Shown here one piece after another: positions 7,060 through 14,445 of a stretch of DNA of 18,809 nucleotides. The notes below the pieces were generated by a model. The model made no database searches and was not told the origin of the DNA. It saw nothing but the letters and a program-made list of their open reading frames with translations. The stretch lies in NCBI GenBank assembly GCA_007126465.1, contig SLBE01000150.1:1-18809 (forward strand), in the 5' to 3' direction. Source of the stretch: Syntrophomonadaceae bacterium (GTDB lineage: Bacteria; Bacillota; Dethiobacteria; DTU022). A program made the position numbers and the translations under genes. The number at the start of each line of letters is the position of its first letter. Position 1 is the first letter of the stretch.

Positions 7060-7572
7060 ATGACAGACATAAAAAAATACCAGGGCAGAACAGCAGCCCC
7101 GGCAAAAGAACACCTTGCTAAATCAGGTAATGCTATTGCCAATAACCTCGCCGAAATGCAAACGATCGCAGAAAGAGTATCCCAGTATCAACAACGTTCC
7201 ATTAAAGGTGAACGGGGTAAAATGCTCCATTTAGGCAGTCTTTTTTACGACTACTACCTGCTGGTAGAAGAATGCCTGCTGATTATTGCCAAAACCACAG
7301 ACCGGTGGATTCCCGGCAGCATGGATTGGCGGCACCGATTGATCAAGCTGCTGCAAAGCCCAATTCCGGAAAAAAGACCGCAGATATTGTCTGCTCAGTC
7401 TGCTCTTCATATAAACGATTTTCTCATATTCTACCTCAACTATCATCGCCATAACGCTGCATTTTCAGAAGAAAAGCTGGAAAAATTAGCTGGTAAGCTA
7501 ATGCAGCTTAACCAGCTGCTTGACAGGGAATTTAACCTGGTTGTTAAAGTTTTTGCACCTGGAAAACATTAA
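7060..7572 (+). CDS. HepT-like (HEPN-type) protein without visible partner (170 aa)
   Basis: From about residue 35 the sequence follows the pattern I know from the HepT-like domain (the longer HepT-like_2 type): LFYDYYLLVEECLLIIAKTTDRWIPG, then DWRHRLIKLLQ, RPQILS, and a final helix pair around residues 121-160. In family members a helix ends in FRHxxRHAY, giving the RxxxxH ribonuclease motif. Here the equivalent is YLNYHRHNAAF (125-135), so the His is kept but the Arg position is Leu126. The first 30 residues are an unrelated extension. HepT toxins are normally encoded beside a MntA-type nucleotidyltransferase, and none is in this window. A GGGG site precedes the ATG. Function is uncertain; homology is by recognition only. 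Confidence 0.6.
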   Translation: MTDIKKYQGRTAAPAKEHLAKSGNAIANNLAEMQTIAERVSQYQQRSIKGERGKMLHLGSLFYDYYLLVEECLLIIAKTTDRWIPGSMDWRHRLIKLLQSPIPEKRPQILSAQSALHINDFLIFYLNYHRHNAAFSEEKLEKLAGKLMQLNQLLDREFNLVVKVFAPGKH

Positions 7573-7613
7573 CAGTAGATAGGCCTGTCCTGTTTATCTC
7601 CCGGCTCACCTGA

Positions 7614-7706
7614 TCATTTTTTCGAGTATGGACCATTTCCCAAACCTTTTGCAATACCAATACCTAATACCATGGCAAGATTGTCAATAAAAAGACCCGG
7701 GACCAT
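7614..7706 (-). CDS. Possible 30-aa glycine-rich hydrophobic peptide
   Basis: A short minus-strand frame begins at ATG 7706 and encodes a peptide with a hydrophobic core and the small-residue pattern VLGIGIAKGLGNG, ending in two Lys. The composition resembles a short membrane or amphipathic peptide. It lies 48 bp downstream of the last ABC permease gene on the same strand. No good ribosome binding site is seen right before the ATG; an AGAGGAAG lies further up, before in-frame non-ATG codons. It could be a real small protein or the tail of a decayed gene. Confidence 0.3.
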   Translation of the reverse strand: MVPGLFIDNLAMVLGIGIAKGLGNGPYSKK

Positions 7707-7754
7707 ATCTAAAGCTAATTTAATCTAATATACTACTTCCTCTTGAGGCACAAC

Positions 7755-8804
7755 TTACGTTAATATTCTCTTCTTCAGTAGAAGCAGCACAGGAATCAAC
7801 GCCACAGTTATTGCCAGGGCTACCAGCAATTCAAACCAGACCCCGCTTAAGGATTCACCCATAATTGATACAGTCCAGATCGGTTCGATTACCCAGTAGA
7901 GCGGGAAAAACTTTGCAATCCACTGCGGCCAATCGGGGAAAAGGTAAAAGATAACCGGCACAAACAGGAATAGTCCCAGGCTTTTGATCAGGGTAAAGAG
8001 CATAGTAGCATTTTTCGAATATACTCCCACCAGCAGGCCGATCATTGAGGTAAGTGCAGCCGCAACTGCCACCACGACCAGAACTTCCAAAGGCCGCGGC
8101 CCGAAAGCCTGGTTTAATAGAAGTGTAGCGGAAGCCAGAAATACAGAAAAAATAAAACCAATTAGCCATTTAGAGGCAAGCACTTCATTGATCTTGACCG
8201 GAGTAACCAGCATCGCTGTTAATGTGCCTTTCTCCTTCTCCTCCACCAGGCTGGAACTGGGCACCCAGATACCCGACATGGCCAGGGCGTAAAAAACTAT
8301 AACCGGTACCAGCCGGATAGATATAGGCAAGCCTTCTTCACCAAAATAGACTGTTTCAACCTGAACGGGAGCTTCACTGTCTTCAACTTCTCTGATCATT
8401 TCAATGGCTGTCACTGCAATGATAATCCTGTTTGCGGCCAGGCTTTCTCCACTGATGTAAAATTCCAGCACCGGCTTTTCTCCATCCCGGACAGCATCAT
8501 CAAATCCGGGTGATAAGACCAGGCCTGCATCAAGATCGTGATTTTCAACCAGCTCTTTCAGCCTGTCAACATCACCAACCAATGAAACCTCAAAACCATC
8601 CAGCTCCTGCGCAGCTACAGTAATGTTTGAGCTGCCCAGGTCGACAAGACCCAGCCTCGGTTTCGGTTCGAATAGCGAGCCAAAGGCAAACTGCAGGACC
8701 AGGGTTAAGGCGAAAGGCATCAGCAGGGCCCAGATAAAGAATGGTTTCCTGGGTCCCACTGAAAAATCCTTAAATACCATCCTTAGGACACGTTTTATGC
8801 TCAC
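7755..8804 (-). CDS. ABC-2 type permease, second subunit (349 aa)
   Basis: This is an integral membrane subunit of the ABC-2/NatB-like export family. A first membrane helix (FIWALLMPFALTLVLQFAFG, about residues 20-40) is followed by an extracytoplasmic domain of roughly 130 residues (LGLVDLGSSN... to ...VETVYFG), and then about five helices. The cytoplasmic coupling segment is VEEKEKGTLTAMLVTPVKINEVLASKW. The longest frame starts at 8864, but a GTG at 8804 overlaps the stop of the preceding permease (GTGA) and has GGAAGGTGG upstream, so translation is probably coupled there. It is the third gene of the MORN-ABC operon. The cargo is unknown; a short amphiphile, antibiotic or ion are all possible. 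Confidence 0.88.
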   Translation of the reverse strand: MSIKRVLRMVFKDFSVGPRKPFFIWALLMPFALTLVLQFAFGSLFEPKPRLGLVDLGSSNITVAAQELDGFEVSLVGDVDRLKELVENHDLDAGLVLSPGFDDAVRDGEKPVLEFYISGESLAANRIIIAVTAIEMIREVEDSEAPVQVETVYFGEEGLPISIRLVPVIVFYALAMSGIWVPSSSLVEEKEKGTLTAMLVTPVKINEVLASKWLIGFIFSVFLASATLLLNQAFGPRPLEVLVVVAVAAALTSMIGLLVGVYSKNATMLFTLIKSLGLFLFVPVIFYLFPDWPQWIAKFFPLYWVIEPIWTVSIMGESLSGVWFELLVALAITVALIPVLLLLKKRILT

Positions 8805-10045
8805 AGTGCTGCCACCTTCCTTTTCAGGACAACCAGGCCTGCTGCATAGATCACAACAACCCATATAACTGCATAGGCTAAATGGTATAGCGAGTCAGCC
8901 CAAAGCAAATCATAAACTGTTATGTCATATAGAAGTCGAACAATCGGGTAGCTGGGAAGATAACTGACCCAGGTTGCAACGGAACCGGGGAAAAGCACGG
9001 CAAATGAGGGGATCATGAGTGGGATGATAAAAAGCATGCTGAACATGAGCTGCCCGATAAAATCTTTTCCTGCAGCGCCTACAAACATGGCGACTGCCGT
9101 AAAAAGCACTGACCCCAGCAGTACAGTAACTAGAAGCAGCGACCAGTTCTCCACCGTAAATGCACCAACAAGTAGTAAAATAATCACAGCCTGACTCATG
9201 GCCAGGGCAGTCCCAAAAATAGTCTTAGCCAGCAAAAAGTGACCCACCCGGACCGGCGTTACCAGTAAAGCTGTTACCGTGCGCTGTAATACTTCATTTG
9301 AAATAAGCGAAGCCATGGCAAAGGTTTCCATCATCATAATGAAAAAGGCAACCATCGGCCTCATCCGGTCACGCATGGTAATCTGTTCACCAAGTCGGTC
9401 AGTCCCAAGGATGATCACTTCCTCATCAGGCAGTTCAACCGGCAAATCATGCCCGGCCAGATGGTATGCTATTTCGCGTATCATCCCCTGCATGGCATTT
9501 CTTAATTCTTCCGGCACATCGGCATCAGTATAAAATGTAACAGTCTGGCTTTCCCCCAGCACCGCATCACCAAGAAAAGCGGGTGGAAGTGACATGCCTA
9601 TGCCAAGCTGAATTCTGTCGGCATCTTCCGGTTCATCCTGGTCGCTTTCCGGATCATGGAACAGATAATGCTGCTGTTCTGTCTTATAAACCTCAAGCTC
9701 TCCCCTGATGGCCTGCTTTAACTGCTCTTCATTGTCAAATTCCACCAGGACAAGTCCTTCTCCTTCGAATGCTGTTTTTGCTTCTTCGAGCTGATTAATA
9801 ATTTCAGCAGGTAGTCCTGCTTCTTCCAGCAATTTTTTTCCCTCGCTAATTAAAACATCAAGCGACGGGCTGATGGCGAATGTTATTTCTTCATCTACCT
9901 CATCGGGAACCATCCAGAAGATAGCAATAAAAAAAACCAGGCCAAGCACGGTCAGGAACAGATAAATCATGTTTCGGCTGTACACCCGGATATCTTTTTT
10001 TATAATTGCCAGGAGAAGGCCGCTGTTCGATATTCTTTCTTTCAT
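8801..10045 (-). CDS. ABC-2 type permease, first subunit (414 aa)
   Basis: This is the larger of two ABC-2 permeases. An N-terminal helix (about residues 27-47) precedes a long, acidic extracytoplasmic domain of some 180 residues rich in Glu/Asp (EDADRIQLGIGMSLPPAFLGDAV...), and about six membrane helices close the protein. The coupling segment is NEVLQRTVTALLVTPVRVGHFLLAKTI, matching the LLVTPV motif of its partner. Two different permeases plus one ATPase suggest a heterodimeric channel, as in the LnrLMN/NatAB-like exporters. Its ATG overlaps the ATPase stop (ATGA) and its own stop overlaps the next GTG, showing strict translational coupling. Confidence 0.9.
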   Translation of the reverse strand: MKERISNSGLLLAIIKKDIRVYSRNMIYLFLTVLGLVFFIAIFWMVPDEVDEEITFAISPSLDVLISEGKKLLEEAGLPAEIINQLEEAKTAFEGEGLVLVEFDNEEQLKQAIRGELEVYKTEQQHYLFHDPESDQDEPEDADRIQLGIGMSLPPAFLGDAVLGESQTVTFYTDADVPEELRNAMQGMIREIAYHLAGHDLPVELPDEEVIILGTDRLGEQITMRDRMRPMVAFFIMMMETFAMASLISNEVLQRTVTALLVTPVRVGHFLLAKTIFGTALAMSQAVIILLLVGAFTVENWSLLLVTVLLGSVLFTAVAMFVGAAGKDFIGQLMFSMLFIIPLMIPSFAVLFPGSVATWVSYLPSYPIVRLLYDITVYDLLWADSLYHLAYAVIWVVVIYAAGLVVLKRKVAAL

Positions 10046-11295
10046 CCAGCCAGCCTCCTGCCTGTCAACTTAATGAAAATCGCCTCAAGGGTGGCCTCCT
10101 CGGTGTGGATAGTAAGCAAATCTGGTGAAGCTGCAAGTTCACTGAGGCGGGTAGAAGATTTATCGCCATCCAGGGGCAGATTCTCCTCTGTCACCTCATC
10201 ACCATCACGCAGGCGCACTCGCACAGATCTCTTGCCGTACTTAAGTTTCAGGTTTTCTGCTGTATCAAGGGCTGCTATTTCCCCTTCGTTTATAAAAGCC
10301 ACCCGGTCGGATAGCTCATCGGCTTCATTCATGTTATGTGTTGTCAAAAGCACCGCTGCCCCTCGTGCTGCTTCTTCCTTGATGGTTTTTCTTATTTCCA
10401 CAGCAGTAACCGGATCAAGCCCGTCTGTTGGCTCATCAAGAAATAATACCTGCGGTTTATTAATAAAAGCACGGGCAATCATCAGGCGCTGCCGCATCCC
10501 TTTAGAATAGTTCCCGACACGATCCCTGGCCCGGTCTGTGAGACCGACTCTTCTTAATGCTTCCAGGGAATTGGGCTTGCTTATGCCGAATAGTGATGCA
10601 AAAAAATTAAGATTTTCAAGAGCAGTCATTTCAAGGTATAGGTTTTTTTCTTCAAAGGTAACCCCAATCTGTGACTGAAGAATAGGATCATCCCGGCCAA
10701 TATCTCTGCCCAGGATTTGCGCAGAGCCCTGCTGCAAGGCCAGTTGTCCGGTTAATACTTTTATGGTAGTAGATTTACCGGCACCGTTAGGCCCAAGAAA
10801 ACCAAGAATTTCACCGGGACGCACTGAAAAGCTAATATCTCTAACTGCCTGCAATCTACCGTAACGATGACTCAGATTCTGTACATTTATTGCCGGTTCA
10901 GTCCAATCCGGTGTGATGCCTGGTTTTTCTCTCTCCGGAACTGTTTTGCCCTGCATCTCCCTTTTCATTTCTTCCAGTGACATTGCTCTGACCAATTTAC
11001 CACTTTCCCAAAAACCGGATTTTTTTTCACCATCAGCCTGTATCTTGATTCCGTATCCCTGGCGTTTGCCTTTAAAAAATTCGCCCTTGTAGCTGTCTCC
11101 GCTTGCATACATTAGCCTTCCCCTGCCATGGGGTAATCCCTCTTTCCATTCTCCCTCATACCTGGTTCCATCCGGCAGCATGAATTTGCCTCGCCCATGG
11201 GGAACATTGTCCTTTAACTGTCCAGTGTAACTTCCTCCCTTCCACTTGATACTCTGTACTTCGGGAGCTTTCTGGTTTGCTGCCATTTTCTTCAC
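10042..11295 (-). CDS. ABC transporter ATPase with N-terminal MORN-repeat domain (417 aa)
   Basis: Residues 22-90 contain three exact 23-residue MORN repeats (start YxG at 23, 46 and 69; PHGRG, PHGRG, RQGYG; each ending in DG or GD), with a partial fourth at 91-102. A Lys/Glu linker leads to a complete ABC ATPase from about 134: Walker A GPNGAGKST (168-176), signature YSKGM (263-267), Walker B LFLDEP (284-289), D-loop GLDP and H-loop His320. The Q-loop reads VTFEEKN, with Glu in place of Gln, as I recall for some ABC-2 ATPases. The first start is GTG 11295; ATG 11286 with GGGTG upstream is an alternative. It heads a three-gene operon. Fusing MORN repeats to an exporter ATPase is unusual. Confidence 0.92.
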   Translation of the reverse strand: MKKMAANQKAPEVQSIKWKGGSYTGQLKDNVPHGRGKFMLPDGTRYEGEWKEGLPHGRGRLMYASGDSYKGEFFKGKRQGYGIKIQADGEKKSGFWESGKLVRAMSLEEMKREMQGKTVPEREKPGITPDWTEPAINVQNLSHRYGRLQAVRDISFSVRPGEILGFLGPNGAGKSTTIKVLTGQLALQQGSAQILGRDIGRDDPILQSQIGVTFEEKNLYLEMTALENLNFFASLFGISKPNSLEALRRVGLTDRARDRVGNYSKGMRQRLMIARAFINKPQVLFLDEPTDGLDPVTAVEIRKTIKEEAARGAAVLLTTHNMNEADELSDRVAFINEGEIAALDTAENLKLKYGKRSVRVRLRDGDEVTEENLPLDGDKSSTRLSELAASPDLLTIHTEEATLEAIFIKLTGRRLAG

Positions 11296-11360
11296 CCGGC
11301 CTGTTCTTAATTATATTTACTCGAAAACTGCTTAGACCTATTTTGCCTTATGTGATCCCG

Positions 11361-11390
11361 GTGTTGCCTAATATTTTACAGGAACAACAC
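11361..11390. repeat. Interrupted inverted repeat upstream of the MORN-ABC operon
   Basis: GTGTTGCCT and AGG-AA-CAACAC face each other around an AT-rich centre, about 70-95 bp before the operon start. It could bind a regulator of the exporter operon. I see no convincing sigma-A promoter for the operon in 11296-11460 beyond a TATAAT-like box near 11313. The rest of 11391-11512 holds nothing I recognise. Confidence 0.25.
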
Positions 11391-11512
11391 TACTGCCATA
11401 TTACCAGCAGTTTCCGAATTATTCAATATTTATATCCTGGCCGAAAATCAGGTTTATTTAAATCATCATAAACAGTTGATTTGACCACTCCTACAAGCCA
11501 ATGATAGTATTG

Positions 11513-11549
11513 CTGTAGGCTATTACAGAAATGTAAAACTGCTTTACAG
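11513..11549. promoter_or_regulatory. Tandem palindromes upstream of the dehydrogenase gene
   Basis: CTGTA-N6-TACAG (11513-11528) is followed after 3 bp by TGTAAA-N5-TTTACA (11532-11548). The second copy's right arm, TTTACA, also fits a -35 hexamer. Two adjacent related palindromes (sharing TGTA/TACA cores) at a promoter are typical of a repressor operator, but no regulator gene is adjacent. Confidence 0.4.
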
Positions 11550-11571
11550 GCAGTCTTGAACCGATAATATT
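11543..11571 (+). promoter_or_regulatory. Weak candidate promoter of the dehydrogenase gene
   Basis: TTTACA (11543-11548, five of six) and AATATT (11566-11571, four of six) are 17 bp apart, 24 bp before the ATG. The GATAAT at 11563 is a closer -10 match but would leave only 14 bp. Confidence 0.3.
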
Positions 11572-11594
11572 TTTAAACATGTGGAGAAATAGTT

Positions 11595-12419
11595 ATGAAT
11601 AATAAGTTAAAAAAATCCTACCAGGGTAAGGTTGCTATTGTAACAGGAGCCAGTGCGGGGATAGGCCGGGCAATTTCGGAAAAACTGGCTGAATATAATG
11701 TAAGGCTGGTTCTGGCAGCTCGTCAGGAGAATCCACTTAAAGCTCTTGCTTCAGAACTCGAAACAGAATGTATATATGTGCCGACAGACGTATCAGTTTT
11801 AAGCCAGGCCGAGCACCTCGCTAATGAAACGCTGAACCGTTTCGGACAGGTAGATTTTCTTTTTAACATTGCAGGAGTGATGAAGAATGCCGGTTTTGGG
11901 GGACTACAAAGTGAAGATATCCAACAACAGGTTGAAACAAACCTGATGGGTACAATTTACTGCTTACGTGCAGTTGTTCCATATATGCAAAAGCAGCAGT
12001 CAGGCCATATCGTAAATATGTCCTCACTTCTGGGCAGGTTCCCTATACCCGGTACAGGTGCTTACAGCGCTTCCAAATTTGCTGTTGCCGGCCTTACCGC
12101 TGCACTTCGCCATGAGCTTAAACAGGACAAGATCGACATGACTATAGTGTTCCCTTCATTTGTTAAAACCGGAATGATGGATGGCCACATGAAAAGTGTT
12201 CGCCAAAGCCGCTTCTACCAGTTAAACAGCAATTATATGCCCGAAAAGGTTGCGGCAGCAATAGTTAAAGGTGTGGCAGACAGGAAAAAAGAACTTACCC
12301 TGCCCCGCTACATGCATCTGGTCACCCTGCTTTATGGTAAATTTCCCAATCTTGTGGAAAGCATCATGGGTCGCTTAATAGGCGGCTGGCCAGGCTATAA
12401 TCAACCCTGGGAACCATAA
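11595..12419 (+). CDS. Short-chain dehydrogenase/reductase (274 aa)
   Basis: This is a classical SDR oxidoreductase using NAD(P)H. The nucleotide-binding motif TGASAGIG is at 17-24, the Asp of the adenine pocket lies in PTDVS (63-67), and the catalytic set is Asn116, Ser143/144 and YSASK with Tyr157 and Lys161. The usual NNAG reads NIAG (91-94). FPSFVKTGM matches the family's PGxxxT region. The last 50 residues (LTLPRYMHLVTLLYGKFPNLVESIMGRL) form a helical tail common in fatty-acyl or sterol-type SDRs. GTGGAG lies 8 bp before the ATG. It stands alone, so the substrate is not indicated by context. Confidence 0.93.
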   Translation: MNNKLKKSYQGKVAIVTGASAGIGRAISEKLAEYNVRLVLAARQENPLKALASELETECIYVPTDVSVLSQAEHLANETLNRFGQVDFLFNIAGVMKNAGFGGLQSEDIQQQVETNLMGTIYCLRAVVPYMQKQQSGHIVNMSSLLGRFPIPGTGAYSASKFAVAGLTAALRHELKQDKIDMTIVFPSFVKTGMMDGHMKSVRQSRFYQLNSNYMPEKVAAAIVKGVADRKKELTLPRYMHLVTLLYGKFPNLVESIMGRLIGGWPGYNQPWEP

Positions 12420-12426
12420 AACTATA

Positions 12427-12555
12427 TTAATTGACCAGGTAAGTTATTAAGCTGTAAATCCCGAATCCTGCTCCCAGCAGGAGATAGATCATTATTCAGG
12501 GCGATATGCTCTTATACCATGGTACTTTATTTTCTTTCATCTCTAATTCAACCAT
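12427..12555 (-). CDS. Tiny membrane protein gene interrupted by an in-frame UGA
   Basis: From ATG 12555 an open frame encodes 19 residues (MVELEMKENKVPWYKSISP), meets TGA at 12498-12496, and continues in the same frame for 22 residues forming one hydrophobic helix (IMIYLLLGAGFGIYSLITYL) before TAA. AAAGGAG lies 8 bp before the ATG and a perfect extended -10 lies 41 bp upstream, so the frame is a real gene. Three readings are possible: a Trp codon (TGG) mutated to TGA, translational recoding of UGA, or two coupled peptides, the second starting at the ATG 3 bases after the TGA. Without homologues I cannot choose. If read through it is a 42-aa single-pass protein with a cytoplasmic charged head. 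Confidence 0.5.
12466..12482 (-). other. Hairpin 13 nt downstream of the in-frame UGA
   Basis: In the minus-strand transcript UCCUGCU-GGG-AGCAGGA forms a 7-bp stem with a GGG loop. It begins 13 nt after the UGA and its loop lies 20 nt after it. It is inside the coding frame and has no U-run, so it is not an intrinsic terminator. Its position and G-containing loop fit the loose general description of bacterial SECIS elements. Confidence 0.45.
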
Positions 12556-12595
12556 TATGGATTCTCCTTTCCAGGCAGCTCAAGCTTGTCATTAC

Positions 12596-12604
12596 ATTAT
12601 AACA
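12596..12604 (-). promoter_or_regulatory. Extended -10 promoter of the UGA-interrupted gene
   Basis: On the minus strand TGTTATAAT is a perfect TGnTATAAT about 41 bp before the ATG at 12555. The -35 is poor (TTATTT at 17 bp). The rest of 12605-12773 is AT-rich; TTGCCG (12698) with TATTAT (12722) at 18 bp could serve the following Gate-protein gene. Confidence 0.5.
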
Positions 12605-12773
12605 TAGATATATTCCAAAATAACAATAAACTTGCCAAAAATGTCTTTGCTAATAAATTTTATCTTTTAAGTTTCGAGAAAAAAAGTTATTACTTATTTG
12701 CCGACCTTTTTAATACTATGATATTATCTTTTGAGTGGCATTTGATGCATCAAGACAAGGGAGTTTCAAATTA

Positions 12774-13772
12774 ATGTATGCTTCATTGAGAAAAACAGCA
12801 CGTGAGCTATTGCAAAATGCACTGCAAACCAGCATCACGCTTTTTAAAATAATTATCCCGATAAGCATAATAACCCGGCTGCTCCAGCAGTGGGGCATAA
12901 TCGACTATATAGGAATCATCCTGGCCCCGGTAATGAAGCTGGTCGGCTTACCCGGGGAAATGGGCCTGGTCTGGGCAACATCAATGATCACCAATATTTA
13001 CGGGGGAATGGTAGTTTTTGCATCTTTAGCCCCGGGCCTTGACTTAACGGTTGCCCAGGTATCTGTACTGGGAACTATGATTCTGATCGCCCACTCTCTT
13101 CCCGTGGAGGTAATGATCGCTAAAAAAACAGGAACCCGCCTGCGCATTACACTTACAATCCGTCTTGCAGGAGCCTTGCTGTTAGGTTGGATTCTTCATG
13201 TCACTTATACTTTGACTGATACCCTGCAGCAGACCAACCGCGCCTTCTGGAACCCACCAACAGTTGATCCCACCTGGAGCGCCTGGATACTGGCTGAATT
13301 ACGTAACATGGTGATGATCTTCCTGATCATCCTCACCTTGATGACGATCCTGACCATCCTGAAAAAAGTGGGCATCAGTGACCTTATGACCAGGCTCCTT
13401 GCCCCGATCATGAACATCCTGGGGATCGGCCGGGAAGCCGCACCGATAACCATTATTGGCATGACCCTGGGTATTAGCTACGGAGGTGGACTTATTATCC
13501 ATGAAGCTCAGAAAGGCAATCTTTCCAGGCGGGATCTGTTTGCTTCCGTTACCCTGATGAGTTTATGCCACAGCCTGTTTGAAGATACCCTGCTAATGGT
13601 AGTTCTCGGCTCACATCTTTCCGGGATTCTCTTTGCACGTATGCTGTTTTCCATGGTGGTCATCTACCTGCTGGTTAAGTTAATCAATAAGATGCCTGAA
13701 CATATTTTTAACCGTCATTTGGTTCGCCAGGTTAATTCACCTGGTAACAAAAAAGAAGACCACATTAAATAA
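12774..13772 (+). CDS. Double Gate-domain (nucleoside-recognition) membrane protein (332 aa)
   Basis: The protein is highly hydrophobic and has two related halves. The first carries IIPISIITRLLQQWG, a long helix block and TSMITNIYGGMVVFASLAP. The second carries TRLLAPIMNILGIGREAAPITIIGMTLGISYGGG. This duplicated pattern is that of the Gate (nucleoside-recognition) superfamily that includes SpmA/SpmB and the ferrous-iron and nucleoside transporters. About eight membrane segments are visible. The start is ATG 12774, with AAGGGAG 10 bp upstream; the same frame opens at 12735 without a ribosome binding site. Single-protein versions like this occur in Firmicutes and archaea with unknown substrate. 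It converges on modC with only 12 bp between. Confidence 0.85.
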   Translation: MYASLRKTARELLQNALQTSITLFKIIIPISIITRLLQQWGIIDYIGIILAPVMKLVGLPGEMGLVWATSMITNIYGGMVVFASLAPGLDLTVAQVSVLGTMILIAHSLPVEVMIAKKTGTRLRITLTIRLAGALLLGWILHVTYTLTDTLQQTNRAFWNPPTVDPTWSAWILAELRNMVMIFLIILTLMTILTILKKVGISDLMTRLLAPIMNILGIGREAAPITIIGMTLGISYGGGLIIHEAQKGNLSRRDLFASVTLMSLCHSLFEDTLLMVVLGSHLSGILFARMLFSMVVIYLLVKLINKMPEHIFNRHLVRQVNSPGNKKEDHIK

Positions 13773-13784
13773 GCAAATAGCTTC

Positions 13785-14441
13785 TCAGGCCTGACAATTT
13801 GATAAAGTTAAAAGATTATCTCTATACTCTATTACTTTAGTCGCCATCACTTCCAGATCTTGAGGGTCGTGAGTAACCAGGACAATAGGTATATGCCATG
13901 TTTTAAGAAATGTCCTGATTTCATCCCTCAGGATATTGCGAACCGGAATATCGACAGCAGAGAATGGCTCATCAAGAAGCAAAACCCGCGGATTTCTTGC
14001 CAACGCCCTTAGTAACGCAGCACGTTGTTTTTCACCGCCTGATAGCTGACGGGGATATTTATTTTGCTTACCTTCAAGCCCGACCCTGCTTAACAGTTCC
14101 TGTAATATAACTCTTCCATTCTCCTTATAACTTTTTCCCATGCCGAACATAATGTTTTCTACAACAGTCATATGCGGGAAAAGTGCGTAATTCTGAGGAA
14201 CATAGCCGACATTTCTCTCCCTGGCCGGAACATCTACTCCCTTCTGACTTTCAAATACCAGGCGTTGATCAATCTCAATAAAGCCCTGATCAGGCTTTTC
14301 CAGGCCCGCTATGGAACGAATACTCAAACTTTTGCCTGAACCGGAAGGGCCAAAAAGAACCGCTATTTCACCATTCTTTACTTCCCATTCTGTATTTAGC
14401 TGAAAGCCTTGAAAACTTTTTGCGATTTTAACTTTTAGCAT
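13785..14441 (-). CDS. modC: Molybdate ABC transporter ATPase, short form (218 aa)
   Basis: A complete ABC ATPase: Walker A GPSGSGKS (31-38), Q-loop VPQNYALFPH (81-90), signature LSGGEKQR (133-140), Walker B LLLDEP (154-159) and His191. The sequence is most like the ModC/CysA group of importer ATPases. It stops at 218 residues, whereas ModC proteins are usually about 350 and end in TOBE domains that bind oxyanion, so this version lacks the regulatory tail. The ATG is 4 bp after the modB stop, with a GGTGGTG site that overlaps it. As the last gene of modABC it energises molybdate (or tungstate) uptake; the exact oxyanion cannot be read from the sequence. Confidence 0.88.
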   Translation of the reverse strand: MLKVKIAKSFQGFQLNTEWEVKNGEIAVLFGPSGSGKSLSIRSIAGLEKPDQGFIEIDQRLVFESQKGVDVPARERNVGYVPQNYALFPHMTVVENIMFGMGKSYKENGRVILQELLSRVGLEGKQNKYPRQLSGGEKQRAALLRALARNPRVLLLDEPFSAVDIPVRNILRDEIRTFLKTWHIPIVLVTHDPQDLEVMATKVIEYRDNLLTLSNCQA

Positions 14442-14445
14442 AAAA

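Noticed and set aside
7733..7754. Short CCTC/GAGG hairpin after the exporter operon as a terminator
   Set aside because: The stem is only four base pairs and has no T-run.
8805..8864. 20-codon Cys-rich extension of the second permease
   Set aside because: It overlaps the end of the first permease in another frame, and the GTG at 8804 has a good ribosome binding site and a GTGA stop/start overlap.
10073..10510. 145-codon plus-strand frame within the MORN-ABC gene
   Set aside because: It is antisense to the intact ATPase domain, Ser/Arg-rich and without family resemblance, so it is a shadow frame.
12466..12482. Hairpin as an intrinsic terminator
   Set aside because: No U-run follows it on either strand; it lies inside the small frame.
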